A stretch of DNA of 64,000 nt from SZUA-430 sp965227535 (GTDB lineage: Bacteria; Pseudomonadota; Alphaproteobacteria; Micropepsales; Micropepsaceae): the NCBI GenBank assembly GCA_965227535.1, contig OZ245761.1, positions 2,294,001 to 2,358,000 of the forward strand. The letters are read 5' to 3'. Both the position numbers and the translations under genes were made by a program. The stretch's first letter is position 1, and each line of letters opens with the position of its first letter. Below the pieces are notes generated by a model, which was not told the origin of the DNA, did no database searches, and was given only the letters and a program-made list of their open reading frames with translations. Positions 34,650-43,794 of this stretch are shown here, in pieces.

Positions 34650-35030
34650 TTAGCGCAGGCCGCCGAGAGCCCGCAGTGCTTCGCCGCCGACCCGCGGCGC
34701 CGTGCGCGGCGCGACTTGCGGCCGCGCCGATTCCAATCGTTGACCCAGCCGCTCGCCCGATTGCAGAAGCAGCGCCAGTTCGTCGTTCAAACCGCGCGCC
34801 CGCTTGATCTTGTCGTCAAGCATTTGCCCGGACGAAACGGCCGCCGCCTTCAGTCCGTGAATGCCGGCCTCCGCACGCGCCGCCGAATTGTTCAGCTCGC
34901 GTATGACGTCCGTCAGCGCCGCTTGCGCGCTGCGCATGTTCGCCAATCGGCGCTCAAGCCGAAACGCATAGAAGATCGTGGCGCCAAGCATGGCGATGAC
35001 GACGACGTCGATAACAAGACCCGTATCCAT
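34650..35030 (-). CDS. DUF6468-type flagellar-cluster membrane protein
   Basis: Encodes 126 aa: an N-terminal membrane helix (MDTGLVIDVVVIAMLGATIFYAF) and then a helical cytoplasmic or periplasmic region with RLERRLANMRSAQAALTDVI. This small protein is regularly found after fliM in alphaproteobacteria; its function is not established. The ATG at 35030 lies two bases after the fliM stop, so the genes are coupled. Confidence 0.75.
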   Translation of the reverse strand: MDTGLVIDVVVIAMLGATIFYAFRLERRLANMRSAQAALTDVIRELNNSAARAEAGIHGLKAAAVSSGQMLDDKIKRARGLNDELALLLQSGERLGQRLESARPQVAPRTAPRVGGEALRALGGLR

Positions 35031-35032
35031 GA

Positions 35033-36160
35033 CTAAATCATCTCCGCCGCCACTGGGCGCTTTCTGATGGTGTTTTCGACTCTGACCGCGACCTGATGGC
35101 CGACACGGCCCATGCGTCCGTTGAGAAGCCCGACGCCGCCGCACCGCAATTCGATGCGCGCCTCAGGCCCCACGTTGAGCAGAAGGGTCTGCCCCACTTC
35201 GAAATTCATCACGTCGTTCAGCGATAGCGGCAACTCATCAAGCACCGCCTCGATCTCGACATTCGTGCGCCACAGCTCGGTCGCAAGATGGCCTTCCCAG
35301 ATCGAGTCGCGGCCGAATTTTTCGCCCATGAACATCTGCAGCAGCAATTCGCGGATCGGCTCCAGCGTCGCGTAAGGCAGCAGCAACTCGATGCGCCCGC
35401 CCCGGTCTTCCATGTCGATGCGCAGCTTGACCAGAACCGCCGCATTGGCGGGACGTGCGATCGCCGCAAAGCGCGGATTGATTTCAATGCGGTCCAGCTG
35501 GAACTGCACCTGCGAGACCGGCTCGAACGCGACCTTCAAATCCTGCAGCACGACCTCAAGCATCCGCTGCACCAGCGTCCGCTCGATCGTGGTGTAAGGA
35601 CGGCCTTCGACGCGCATCGCAGCCGTACCGCGGCGTCCGCCGAGAAGCACGTCGACGATCGAATAAATCAGGTTGGAGTCGACGGTCAGCAGCCCGTAAT
35701 TGTCCAACTCCTCCGCGCGAAACACCGCCAGAATGGCCGGCAGCGGGATCGAATTCAGATAGTCGCCGAACCGCACCGACGAGATGTTGTCCAAACTGAC
35801 TTCGACGTTGTCCGACGTGAAGTTGCGCAAGCTGGTCGTCATCATGCGCACAAGCCGGTCGAACACGATTTCGAGCAATGGCAGACGCTCATAGGACACC
35901 AAGGCCGAATTGACGATTGCCTGAATGCCCGTGCGCTCTTCGCTATTCCCACCGCTGGCGTCGAACCCCAGAAGGCTGTCGATTTCGTCTTGATTGAGAA
36001 CGCGCTCTGCCGAGCCTTCCTCGGCGGGCTTATCGCCCGCTTCGCCGCCGGCAACAGCAGTCGCCGCACCGTCGGCCGGCGCAGCCGCAGCGTCAGGCTT
36101 CGCCGCCTCGCTGCCCGCTTCTTCCATTTCAACTTCGCCGGATTCGTTGTTCGTCGTCAC
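35033..36160 (-). CDS. fliM: flagellar motor switch protein FliM
   Basis: Encodes the 375-aa C-ring protein that binds CheY-P and sets rotation direction. The CheY-binding peptide, normally at the extreme N-terminus, is LNQDEIDSLL at residues 55-64, displaced by a 54-residue acidic Ala-rich extension. The middle CheC-like domain contains DNYGLLTVDSNLIYSIVDVLLGG, and the C-terminal SpoA part contains LDELPLSLNDVMNFEVGQTLLL. Start is GTG at 36160 with no strong ribosome site; ATG 33 bases later is an alternative. Confidence 0.92.
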   Translation of the reverse strand: MTTNNESGEVEMEEAGSEAAKPDAAAAPADGAATAVAGGEAGDKPAEEGSAERVLNQDEIDSLLGFDASGGNSEERTGIQAIVNSALVSYERLPLLEIVFDRLVRMMTTSLRNFTSDNVEVSLDNISSVRFGDYLNSIPLPAILAVFRAEELDNYGLLTVDSNLIYSIVDVLLGGRRGTAAMRVEGRPYTTIERTLVQRMLEVVLQDLKVAFEPVSQVQFQLDRIEINPRFAAIARPANAAVLVKLRIDMEDRGGRIELLLPYATLEPIRELLLQMFMGEKFGRDSIWEGHLATELWRTNVEIEAVLDELPLSLNDVMNFEVGQTLLLNVGPEARIELRCGGVGLLNGRMGRVGHQVAVRVENTIRKRPVAAEMI

Positions 36161-36177
36161 GGGAGCGTTACTCGAGG

Positions 36178-36810
36178 TTACTGGATGATCATTTCGCGAA
36201 ACAGAACGTCTTTGATCTTGACCGGCTCGACCGCCAGGTTCACGCGACGCAGCATCTCTTCCTTGAGGCGGAAGACCGACGCCGACCCCGTCAGATCCTC
36301 GACGCGCAGCTCGCGCAGATAAGTCTGAAGCTGATCGACCACGCGCGGCATCACCGGCTCGATCGCAGCTTTCGCAGCTTCGGCTTCGCCTTCAAGCTCG
36401 AGCGACACCGAAAGCTTCAAGAACGCCGGCTTGCTGTCTTCGCCCGTCGCCACATTCACAAGAATGTCCGGCACATCGTAGAACACCGGATGCACCACGT
36501 CTTCGCCGTGCGCACCTTCCGCACCATGCGCCGCCGCTTCGCCATGCCCGCCCTCCGCGACCGCATGCTCCTCGTCTCCGCCTGAGAACAGGAACATGTA
36601 GGCGCCAAGTCCCAGCACCACGACCAGCACCGCCGGCGCGACGACGAACATCAGCGTCTTGCGCGACAGGTTGATCTTGGGAATGAAGCCAAGGAGGCCT
36701 TTCTTCTTCGGCGCGGCTTCCGCCGGCGCTTCGCCTTCCTTGCCTTCGGTTTTCGCGTCGGCGTCTGCTGCCTTCGCCTTGTCCTTATCGGCGTTTTTGT
36801 CGCCAGCCAT
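36178..36810 (-). CDS. fliL: flagellar basal body-associated protein FliL
   Basis: Encodes 210 aa. A lysine/acid-rich cytoplasmic N-terminus (residues 1-45) precedes one membrane helix (about 50-75). A His/Ala-rich linker leads to the periplasmic FliL domain with PVFYDVPDILVNV and FLKLSVSLEL. FliL forms rings around the stators and supports torque. ATG at 36810 is chosen; an upstream in-frame extension lacks FliL character. First gene of the minus-strand flagellar operon. Confidence 0.9.
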   Translation of the reverse strand: MAGDKNADKDKAKAADADAKTEGKEGEAPAEAAPKKKGLLGFIPKINLSRKTLMFVVAPAVLVVVLGLGAYMFLFSGGDEEHAVAEGGHGEAAAHGAEGAHGEDVVHPVFYDVPDILVNVATGEDSKPAFLKLSVSLELEGEAEAAKAAIEPVMPRVVDQLQTYLRELRVEDLTGSASVFRLKEEMLRRVNLAVEPVKIKDVLFREMIIQ

Positions 36811-36927
36811 GTTCTTGCCCACCACTCCGTGTACGGACGGGTTACAGTTTCCGTGAGGTAAAAATGGGCCATCCTGGTTAAATTTCAGTTCGCCGCGCGG
36901 CAAATAATGCCGGGCCAATCGCGCCGC

Positions 36928-36942
36928 TTAACGAGAGATTAC
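36928..36942. promoter_or_regulatory. near-consensus CtrA-type box between fliL and flgF
   Basis: TTAACGAGAGATTAC matches TTAA-N7-TTAA at seven of eight positions. It lies 118 bases before fliL and 108 before flgF. In Caulobacter fliL is a CtrA-dependent early flagellar operon, so control of fliL is the simpler reading. Confidence 0.45.
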
Positions 36943-36977
36943 CAAGGAAATATCAGCGTTTCCGCGCATTTCGCTCA

Positions 36978-36992
36978 TGGCACGCGCGCTGC
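36978..36992 (+). promoter_or_regulatory. sigma-54 promoter of flgF
   Basis: TGGCACG-CGCG-CTGC fits the RpoN consensus TGGCACG-N4-TTGC with one mismatch and keeps the essential GG and GC at the right spacing. Transcription would start near 37004, about 46 bases before the flgF ATG. Rod and hook genes are RpoN-dependent in Caulobacter, which agrees. Confidence 0.7.
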
Positions 36993-37049
36993 TTAAGGAT
37001 GAAGCGAGGCTCATGCAAATTCATGGGCTTCGCGGAGTGGTGACCGCCC

Positions 37050-37778
37050 ATGGAAAACGCATTGCTCGTCGGATTGTCGGCGCAAATCGCGCTGCGCCGG
37101 AATATGGACATAATCGCGAACAATCTCGCGAACGTGTCCACGACTGGTTTCAAGCGCGAAACGCCGATGTTTGAAGAACTGTTGGCCGGGATTGAGGCCG
37201 ACACCGGATCGATGCGCGAGGTTTCGTTCGTGCGCGACTGGGGCGTTCTTCGCGACATGACCTCAGGCCCCTTGCTGCAGACCGGATCGGCGTTCGACGT
37301 CGCGGTCGAAGGCGACGGCATGCTCGTGGTCCGCACGGACGCCGGCGAGCGCTACACGCGCGACGGCCACATGAAGATCAACGCGCAGGGACAGATCGTC
37401 ACCGCCGACGGCAGTCCCGTCGTGGGCGACGGCGGACCGATCTCCGTGCCGCCTAACACGACCGACATCAAGATCGCACAAGACGGCACGATCTCGGCCG
37501 GCAACGACGTCATCGGCCGCTTCCGCCTTGTCGCGTTCCCGCCGGGCGCGCTGCACAAGGAGGGCAAGAACCTCTACAGCGCCGACATCCCGCCCGACCA
37601 ACCGAAGAGCGCGCGCGTCCTGCAAGGGATGATCGAACGCTCAAACGTCGAGCCGGTGGTCGAGATGACGCAAATGATCGAGGTCATGCGCGCCTACCAG
37701 CATTCGACCGAAACACTGAACGCAACAGACGAATTGATGCGCAAGGCTTTGCAAAAGCTTGGCGACGTCAAGGTTTAA
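37050..37778 (+). CDS. flgF: flagellar basal-body rod protein FlgF
   Basis: Encodes a 242-aa proximal rod protein. The N-terminal rod motif LRRNMDIIANNLANVSTTGFKRE and the C-terminal MIEVMRAYQHSTETLNATDELMRKAL are typical of axial proteins. Exported by the flagellar type III system, so no signal peptide. First gene of flgF-flgG-flgA-flgH, preceded by a sigma-54 promoter. Confidence 0.93.
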   Translation: MENALLVGLSAQIALRRNMDIIANNLANVSTTGFKRETPMFEELLAGIEADTGSMREVSFVRDWGVLRDMTSGPLLQTGSAFDVAVEGDGMLVVRTDAGERYTRDGHMKINAQGQIVTADGSPVVGDGGPISVPPNTTDIKIAQDGTISAGNDVIGRFRLVAFPPGALHKEGKNLYSADIPPDQPKSARVLQGMIERSNVEPVVEMTQMIEVMRAYQHSTETLNATDELMRKALQKLGDVKV

Positions 37779-37792
37779 AGGAGTAGCCGGCC

Positions 37793-38584
<792 letters not shown>

Positions 38585-38603
38585 ACCGAAGGAACAGTAG
38601 ACC

Positions 38604-39329
38604 ATGCGTATTCTCCTCGCGGCCATCGTGGCGCTTTCGGTCGCCGGTCAGGCGCAAGCCGACACGGCGGTCACCGCCGACGCCATCGCGACCCGCATCA
38701 GCGAAACGATCGCAGCGCGCCTGCCCTCGCCCGGCCGCTACAAAGTCGCGCTCGCCGATCCCGGCTATCAGCTCAACCTGCCCGCGTCGGCGCAGGGCCG
38801 TTACGACATCGCGGCGCTGACCTTCGACCCGGCGCGCCAGTCGTTCACGGCGGCGCTCGCCTACACGAACGCCGGCGGCGACCGCGAATACGTCCGCATC
38901 GGCGGCGCGGCCGCAGCGGTGGTTCAAGTCCCAGCTCTCCTCCGCGACGTTGCGCCGGGCGAGACGATCTCGGAGGCCGATCTGACGACGATCGAGATGC
39001 CGGCCGATCGCTTGGGCTCGCAGATCCTGACCTCGTCCACGAACATCGCGGGCCAAGCCGCCCGCCGCATGCTGCGCGCCAACGTGGCTCTGCAGACCTT
39101 CGACGTGAAGAAGCCCATCCTGATCAAGAAGGGCGAACTCGTCATCGTTACCTACGCCGTCGACGGCATTCAGCTCACCGCCCAAGGCCAGGCGCAAGCC
39201 GAAGCCGGTCTCGGTGACACGGTGGCGATCCTGAACACCCGCTCGCGCCGTACGATCGATGCGCGCGTCACGGGCTCCGGCGCCGCCACCGTCATCGTGG
39301 CGAACGCCAACGCCATCGCCGCCCGCTAA
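38604..39329 (+). CDS. flgA: flagella basal body P-ring formation protein FlgA
   Basis: Encodes a 241-aa periplasmic chaperone for P-ring assembly. A signal peptide spans residues 1-19 (cleavage after AQA). The C-terminal SAF-type domain contains DVAPGETISEADLTTIEMPADRLG and the GQAARRMLRANVALQTFDV segment. It follows flgG by 19 bases. Confidence 0.9.
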   Translation: MRILLAAIVALSVAGQAQADTAVTADAIATRISETIAARLPSPGRYKVALADPGYQLNLPASAQGRYDIAALTFDPARQSFTAALAYTNAGGDREYVRIGGAAAAVVQVPALLRDVAPGETISEADLTTIEMPADRLGSQILTSSTNIAGQAARRMLRANVALQTFDVKKPILIKKGELVIVTYAVDGIQLTAQGQAQAEAGLGDTVAILNTRSRRTIDARVTGSGAATVIVANANAIAAR

Positions 39330-39353
39330 CGACCAACGAAGAAGAGAACATCC

Positions 39354-40100
39354 ATGCGCAACGCCAAATCCATCGCGGCCGCATCGCTCACCCTGCTGCT
39401 GGGCGCCTGCTCCACGGTCGACAAGCTCAATGCCGTCGGCCAAGCCCCGGACATGACGCCCATCCTCGACCCGCGCGACCGCAACGGCGGCCGCCAGGTG
39501 ACGATGCCGATGCCGCGCCAGGAGGTGCCGTTTTACCAGTCGAACTCGCTGTGGGCCGCAGGCTCGCGCTCCTTCTTCAAGGACCAACGCGCGACCAAGA
39601 TCGGCGACATCGTTACCGTCCTGATCGACATTTCCGACAAGGCGGAAGTGTCGAACGAAACCTCGCGCAGCCGCACGTCGTCGGAGAACGCGGACCTCAC
39701 CAACCTGCTCGGCCTGGAAGGCGCAGCGGTCGGTCAGCTTTTGCCGAACGGTTACAACCCCAGCGTCGCACTCAACCTAGGCAGCGAGTCGACGACCGAC
39801 GGCCAGGGTTCGGTGAACCGCAAGGAGAAGGTCGAACTGACGCTCGCCGCGGTGGTCACGCAGATCCTGCCCAACGGCAACATGGTGCTTGAGGGCCATC
39901 AGGAAGTGCGCGTGAACTTCGAACTGCGCGACCTCGCCGTGTCCGGCATCGTCCGCCCCGAAGACATCAGCGCGACGAACGAAGTCAAACACACGCAGAT
40001 GGCCGAAGCCCGCATCAGCTACGGCGGCCGCGGCCAGATCACCGACGTCCAACAGCCGCGCTATGGCCAACAGATCGTCGACATCCTCTTCCCGTTCTAA
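39354..40100 (+). CDS. flgH: flagellar L-ring protein FlgH
   Basis: Encodes the 248-aa outer-membrane L-ring lipoprotein. The lipobox LLGAC is at residues 16-20, and the conserved SLWAAGSRSFFKDQRATKIGDIVTV follows. The C-terminal GQITDVQQPRYGQQIVDILFPF is typical. A strong terminator follows, closing the operon. Confidence 0.95.
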   Translation: MRNAKSIAAASLTLLLGACSTVDKLNAVGQAPDMTPILDPRDRNGGRQVTMPMPRQEVPFYQSNSLWAAGSRSFFKDQRATKIGDIVTVLIDISDKAEVSNETSRSRTSSENADLTNLLGLEGAAVGQLLPNGYNPSVALNLGSESTTDGQGSVNRKEKVELTLAAVVTQILPNGNMVLEGHQEVRVNFELRDLAVSGIVRPEDISATNEVKHTQMAEARISYGGRGQITDVQQPRYGQQIVDILFPF

Positions 40101-40129
40101 GCCGATCACCACCGGCAAAGAACGACCAA

Positions 40130-40155
40130 GGCCGGGAGCAATCCCGGCCTTTTTC
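40130..40155 (+). terminator. rho-independent terminator after flgH
   Basis: GGCCGGGA and TCCCGGCC form a perfect 8-bp stem with a GCAA tetraloop, followed by TTTTTC. It lies 30 bases after the flgH stop. Confidence 0.9.
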
Positions 40156-40194
40156 ATTTGCGCCCCGCAAAAGCGCTGGATAATCACGGTGAAG

Positions 40195-40295
40195 TGGCAC
40201 ACGTGGCACAAGGGTTCAGTGTGCAACATCGCGTGCCATGTGTGTGACTCAACCGGCCCATGCGGGACAAGTGGGACAAGGGTCGCCTGTCCCAC
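40195..40295. repeat. pair of GTGGCAC / GTGGGACA stem-loops
   Basis: The first inverted repeat is CACGTGGCAC (40200-40209) with GTGCCATGTG (40233-40242), one mismatch that is a G-U pair in RNA. The second is a perfect GTGGGACA (40271-40278) with TGTCCCAC (40288-40295). Short direct repeats of GTGGCACA and GGGACAAG occur between them. This lies after the flgH terminator and before the end of the DJ-1 gene, so it is not needed for either. It may belong to an intergenic repeat family. Confidence 0.6.
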
Positions 40296-40369
40296 ATCGT
40301 GGCCGCGCCGCGCGCTGATTGATCGCGTCTACGGGCAAACTCTGTGGATGCACACGCGCTCTTGTTCGC

Positions 40370-41203
40370 TTACGGCTTTGGCTGGTTGCGCGCCGCCGCC
40401 ATCATTTTGACGGCGACATTCAGGGCACCGTTCTGGTTCTGGCCTGTGATCAAGCGGCCGTCCTCGACGACATGATTGGCGAAGATATCGCGCCAGCCTG
40501 CAGCGCTTTCGAACGCGGCGCCCGCGGCGCGCAGTTCACGCTCGGGATGCATCGGCGTTATCGTGATGCCCAGTTCTTCGACCTGCTTGTCGGTCACTGC
40601 GGTCAATCGCCGCCCGCGCACCAAAGGCGCACCGGTTTCATCGCGTGCCTTCAAGAGCCCCAGTGGTCCGTGACAGACTCCGCCGACGATGCGCCCGGCT
40701 TTCCACGCCGCGGAGATCTTCTCACCCAAAACGTCAGACGTGCCGAGGTCATAGGCCGCGCCCCAACCGCCGGCCAGGTAGACGACGTCATAGCTCGCAA
40801 AGTCGACGTCGTCGATCTTCAGCGAGCCTTGCGTCTTGCGGCGAAATTCCGGATCGATCTTGAACCGCTTGTCGGTGCCGGACTCCACGAACCACCGAAA
40901 CGACAGCGGATCGATCGGGATGGCGCCGCCTTTGATGCTGGCGACGTCGACCTGCATGCCGCCTTCCAGGAACACATAATACGGTCCCGTCATCTCGGAA
41001 GCGAAGACGCCCGTTGCGGCGCTGCCGGGCGCAAGCGTCGCCTGGCTCGTCGTCACGATCAGCGCGCGCCCGCCGGGAAAATCGACTGTCGGCCCCACAT
41101 AGTCGGGATGGAGACCAAGGCCTCTGACGAGCGGCGGCAAACCGAACCAGGCAGCGCCGACCAGCGCGAGCGCAAGGGTCACTATCGACACGAGAACTCT
41201 CAT
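40370..41203 (-). CDS. membrane-anchored or exported DJ-1/PfpI-family protein
   Basis: Encodes 277 aa. A hydrophobic N-terminal segment (residues 2-22) suggests export or anchoring. The class I glutamine amidotransferase-like fold carries the nucleophile elbow GGVCHGP and the YLAGGWGAAYDL glycine loop. Family members include chaperones, deglycases and proteases. ATG at 41203 follows GAGGAGGG. An FNR/FixK-type box lies 63-76 bases upstream. Confidence 0.82.
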   Translation of the reverse strand: MRVLVSIVTLALALVGAAWFGLPPLVRGLGLHPDYVGPTVDFPGGRALIVTTSQATLAPGSAATGVFASEMTGPYYVFLEGGMQVDVASIKGGAIPIDPLSFRWFVESGTDKRFKIDPEFRRKTQGSLKIDDVDFASYDVVYLAGGWGAAYDLGTSDVLGEKISAAWKAGRIVGGVCHGPLGLLKARDETGAPLVRGRRLTAVTDKQVEELGITITPMHPERELRAAGAAFESAAGWRDIFANHVVEDGRLITGQNQNGALNVAVKMMAAARNQPKP

Positions 41204-41265
41204 AGGCTCGCCCTCCTCTGCCGTGCGCGCTGCATAACATCTAGGCGGCGCGTCGGACGACAACG

Positions 41266-41279
41266 TTGACCTACATCAA
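41266..41279. promoter_or_regulatory. FNR/FixK-type box upstream of the PfpI-like gene
   Basis: TTGACCTACATCAA fits TTGAT-N4-ATCAA with one difference. It sits in the 139-bp gap between the PAS gene and the PfpI-like gene. Confidence 0.65.
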
Positions 41280-41342
41280 CACCCGGATGGATGCGGGCGC
41301 TGCTGTGGTATGTGCAAGCCCAGCTAGCCGCAGCGGCGCTTG

Positions 41343-42506
41343 TCAGGTTACGTCGCGGCCTTCGGGCACGATATAGACCACGCGGCCTGACTCGTCCCTG
41401 ACGGGCGTCAGCGAGATGTCGATCTTGCGCGCGTCGGTTTCGCTGCGCCGCAGTTCGGCTGTGTAGCGCACGACCGTGCCGCGCGCGGCCTCGGCGATCG
41501 CGGCCTTGAGGCGTTGACGCGCCGTGTCGTCGGGGGCGAGTTCGCTGCCGGCCCACGGCAAATCCCAGAGCGGCAGGCCCACAAGTTCGGACTGGCCTTC
41601 CGTCATCATCCGGCCTGCACGATTGATCTCAAGCACGGTGCCGTCCGGCGCCAGCAAACCCATCGCTTCGAAGGCATGTTCGAAGACGGCGCGGAAACGG
41701 CGCTCGCTTTCGTTCAGGCGCTCTTCTTGGCGTTTGCGCCGGGTGACGTCGCGTATGTGCGCGGTAAAGGTGAGCGCGCCGCCGGTCGAGACCTTGGTGA
41801 TCGCGACCTCCATCGGAAACTCTTCGCCGCTCTTGCGCAAACCCACCACCTGGCCGCGCTCGTTCATTTGCCGCGACGCCTGCTTGCCGCTGCCGAAATG
41901 GGCGACATCGATCGGATGGCGCTCGCGATAACGCGCCGGCATCAGTATCGACAACGGCCGCCCCAGCACTTCTTCGGCGCGATAGCCGAACATCGCCTCG
42001 GCCTTGAGATTGAAGAAGGTGATCGTCTGTGCACCGTCAGCCGAGACGATGCCGTCCTCGGCCACCTGTAGAATGCGCGAGGCGCGCAAATGCGCTTGCC
42101 TGAACGCCGCCAGCTCTTGCCGGCGTGCTGTGTTGTCGCGAACCGTCACGATGTAGCGTTGCACGCCGTCGAGGCGGCAAGCGGCGACGCGTACGTCGAC
42201 CGGCATTTCCTTGCCCGCCTTCGTTTGAGCGATGAGATCGAGAAAGCGCGACTGCGTCTCCGCGGGTTCGTGCGCCCAACGTGCGAGCCACTTCATCGCG
42301 TCCGCGCGCCGTTCCGGACGCTGCGGCACAAGCATGGCGATGTTGCGGCCGAGCACATCGGCGCGCGCATAGCCCAACAATCTCTCAAGCGCCGCGTTGA
42401 CATAGGCGATCGTGCCGTCGGTGGCGCTCACCACGATCGCTTCGGGCACCGCCTCGACCAGCGCTTCAAAGAAGCCCTGCTTGGTTTCGATCCGCGCCGG
42501 CGCCAT
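41343..42506 (-). CDS. triple-PAS sensor protein lacking an output domain
   Basis: Encodes 387 aa with three PAS/PAC modules: about residues 10-130, 140-265 and 270-387. Each has the TDGTIAYVN or equivalent core and a PAC end such as VRDNTARR and IRDVTRRK. The protein stops directly after EGRDVT of the third module, where a kinase, GGDEF or HTH domain normally begins. No membrane helix is present, so it is cytosolic. It could sense redox or small molecules and act through a partner, or be a truncated sensor kinase. Confidence 0.8.
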   Translation of the reverse strand: MAPARIETKQGFFEALVEAVPEAIVVSATDGTIAYVNAALERLLGYARADVLGRNIAMLVPQRPERRADAMKWLARWAHEPAETQSRFLDLIAQTKAGKEMPVDVRVAACRLDGVQRYIVTVRDNTARRQELAAFRQAHLRASRILQVAEDGIVSADGAQTITFFNLKAEAMFGYRAEEVLGRPLSILMPARYRERHPIDVAHFGSGKQASRQMNERGQVVGLRKSGEEFPMEVAITKVSTGGALTFTAHIRDVTRRKRQEERLNESERRFRAVFEHAFEAMGLLAPDGTVLEINRAGRMMTEGQSELVGLPLWDLPWAGSELAPDDTARQRLKAAIAEAARGTVVRYTAELRRSETDARKIDISLTPVRDESGRVVYIVPEGRDVT

Positions 42507-42583
42507 GCTTGCCCTTTCATCGCTCGCGGAAGCAGTGCGGCCGTCGCCTGGGCGCGGCCTGCACTGCCCCGGCTCAGAGACCG

Positions 42584-43696
42584 CTATTGCGCAGCGCTCC
42601 CGAGGCTTGGTGCGCCACCTTCCATCTGATGAAGGATGCGCATATCCGTCGAAACGTCGATGCCGGCATCGTCATATTTCTTGCGCGCACGCGGCGTGAT
42701 CAGCCCGACGCGATGCAAGGCCGGGATCATCAGGTCCTTAAGCGAGTGAATCTGCCCGGGCGGCAGTTCGGTCAGAATGCCTACGCCGGCCGCCTCATCC
42801 AGACCTTTGAAGAAATCGTCGGGATCGATTTCCGAGTTCTTCAACACCTCCATGAAGCCCGGATCTGCGCGGCTGGCCAAGGTCTGTCCGCCACCCACTT
42901 GCGTCCCTTGAACGATCAGGTAGACGGCGTTGAACGCGAAGTCGGCGAGATCCTCGCGCGCCGCCTCGTCGAGCTTTTTGATCACCGGCCCCAAGTAGGC
43001 ATGTCCAAAAGACACATGCCGAGACTCGTCGCGCATGACGTTGAACGTGATCGCTTTCAGCAGCGGGCAGTTCGTCACCTGGTACATGTTGTTGAAGGCG
43101 CCGAGCGCCAGGCCTTCGACGATCATGTTCATGCCGATCATGACCTTTTCGTAGCGATCGGATTTCAAGGTCGCGTCGATCAAGGCCTTCAGCCACGGCG
43201 TCATCGGATAGACCATGGCGATCTTGTCGCAGTAGCGCGCGTAGACTTCGACGTGGCGCGCTTCGTCCATGGTCTGGGTCGCCGCGTAGAGCTTCGCCGT
43301 CGTGTCCGGTACCGAGTGGGTCACGCAGGCGGCCGTCATCAGCGCGCCCTGTTCGCCGTGCAAAAACTGCGACAGCAACTGGGCCGTCGAGTGCGCGGTG
43401 AACGTCTCACGTTGAGATTTCGACAGCTTCGAGAAGAACGGCATCTTGTGATAGATGGACGAGCGATCGGCGATCAGGGGATTTGAAGGATCGACGTGCG
43501 TATCCCAGGGCATCGCTTCCGCAGCGTCCCATTGGCTTTGCTTCGCACGCTTGTAGAGATCTTCGACCTTGCCCTTGCCGAGCAGGTAGTCGAAGGACCA
43601 CGCGATCTCCATCGGATTGCGATAGAAATCGTCGGGGGTCATGGTCACTTCCCATTTGCCCTTCGTCACCACTTTGGGAGCAAGCTGCGCACTCAT
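42584..43696 (-). CDS. ferritin-like (R2-type) diiron protein
   Basis: Encodes 370 aa from ATG 43696, which follows GGAGGA. A carboxylate-bridged diiron site can be read: Glu in HGEQGAL, ExxH in MDEARHVEV, Glu in IVEGLALGAF and ExxH in RDESRHVSFGH. This ligand set is shared by ribonucleotide reductase R2, BoxB-type epoxidases and N-oxygenases. An enzymatic oxygenase role is likely because a ferredoxin gene lies immediately upstream. The substrate is unknown. An FNR/FixK-type box is 55-68 bases before the start. Confidence 0.75.
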   Translation of the reverse strand: MSAQLAPKVVTKGKWEVTMTPDDFYRNPMEIAWSFDYLLGKGKVEDLYKRAKQSQWDAAEAMPWDTHVDPSNPLIADRSSIYHKMPFFSKLSKSQRETFTAHSTAQLLSQFLHGEQGALMTAACVTHSVPDTTAKLYAATQTMDEARHVEVYARYCDKIAMVYPMTPWLKALIDATLKSDRYEKVMIGMNMIVEGLALGAFNNMYQVTNCPLLKAITFNVMRDESRHVSFGHAYLGPVIKKLDEAAREDLADFAFNAVYLIVQGTQVGGGQTLASRADPGFMEVLKNSEIDPDDFFKGLDEAAGVGILTELPPGQIHSLKDLMIPALHRVGLITPRARKKYDDAGIDVSTDMRILHQMEGGAPSLGSAAQ

Positions 43697-43750
43697 GATG
43701 TCATCCTCCGTCTGATGGTCGAAGAATGACTCAGGCGTCACCGGAGCGTT

Positions 43751-43764
43751 TTGATTCAAGTCAA
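43751..43764. promoter_or_regulatory. FNR/FixK-type box upstream of the diiron protein gene
   Basis: TTGATTCAAGTCAA has five-base arms TTGAT and GTCAA separated by four bases. It lies in the 98-bp gap between the ferredoxin and diiron genes. Confidence 0.65.
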
Positions 43765-43794
43765 CGCGGGCGTGATTGAGACTGAGAGCCGCTC

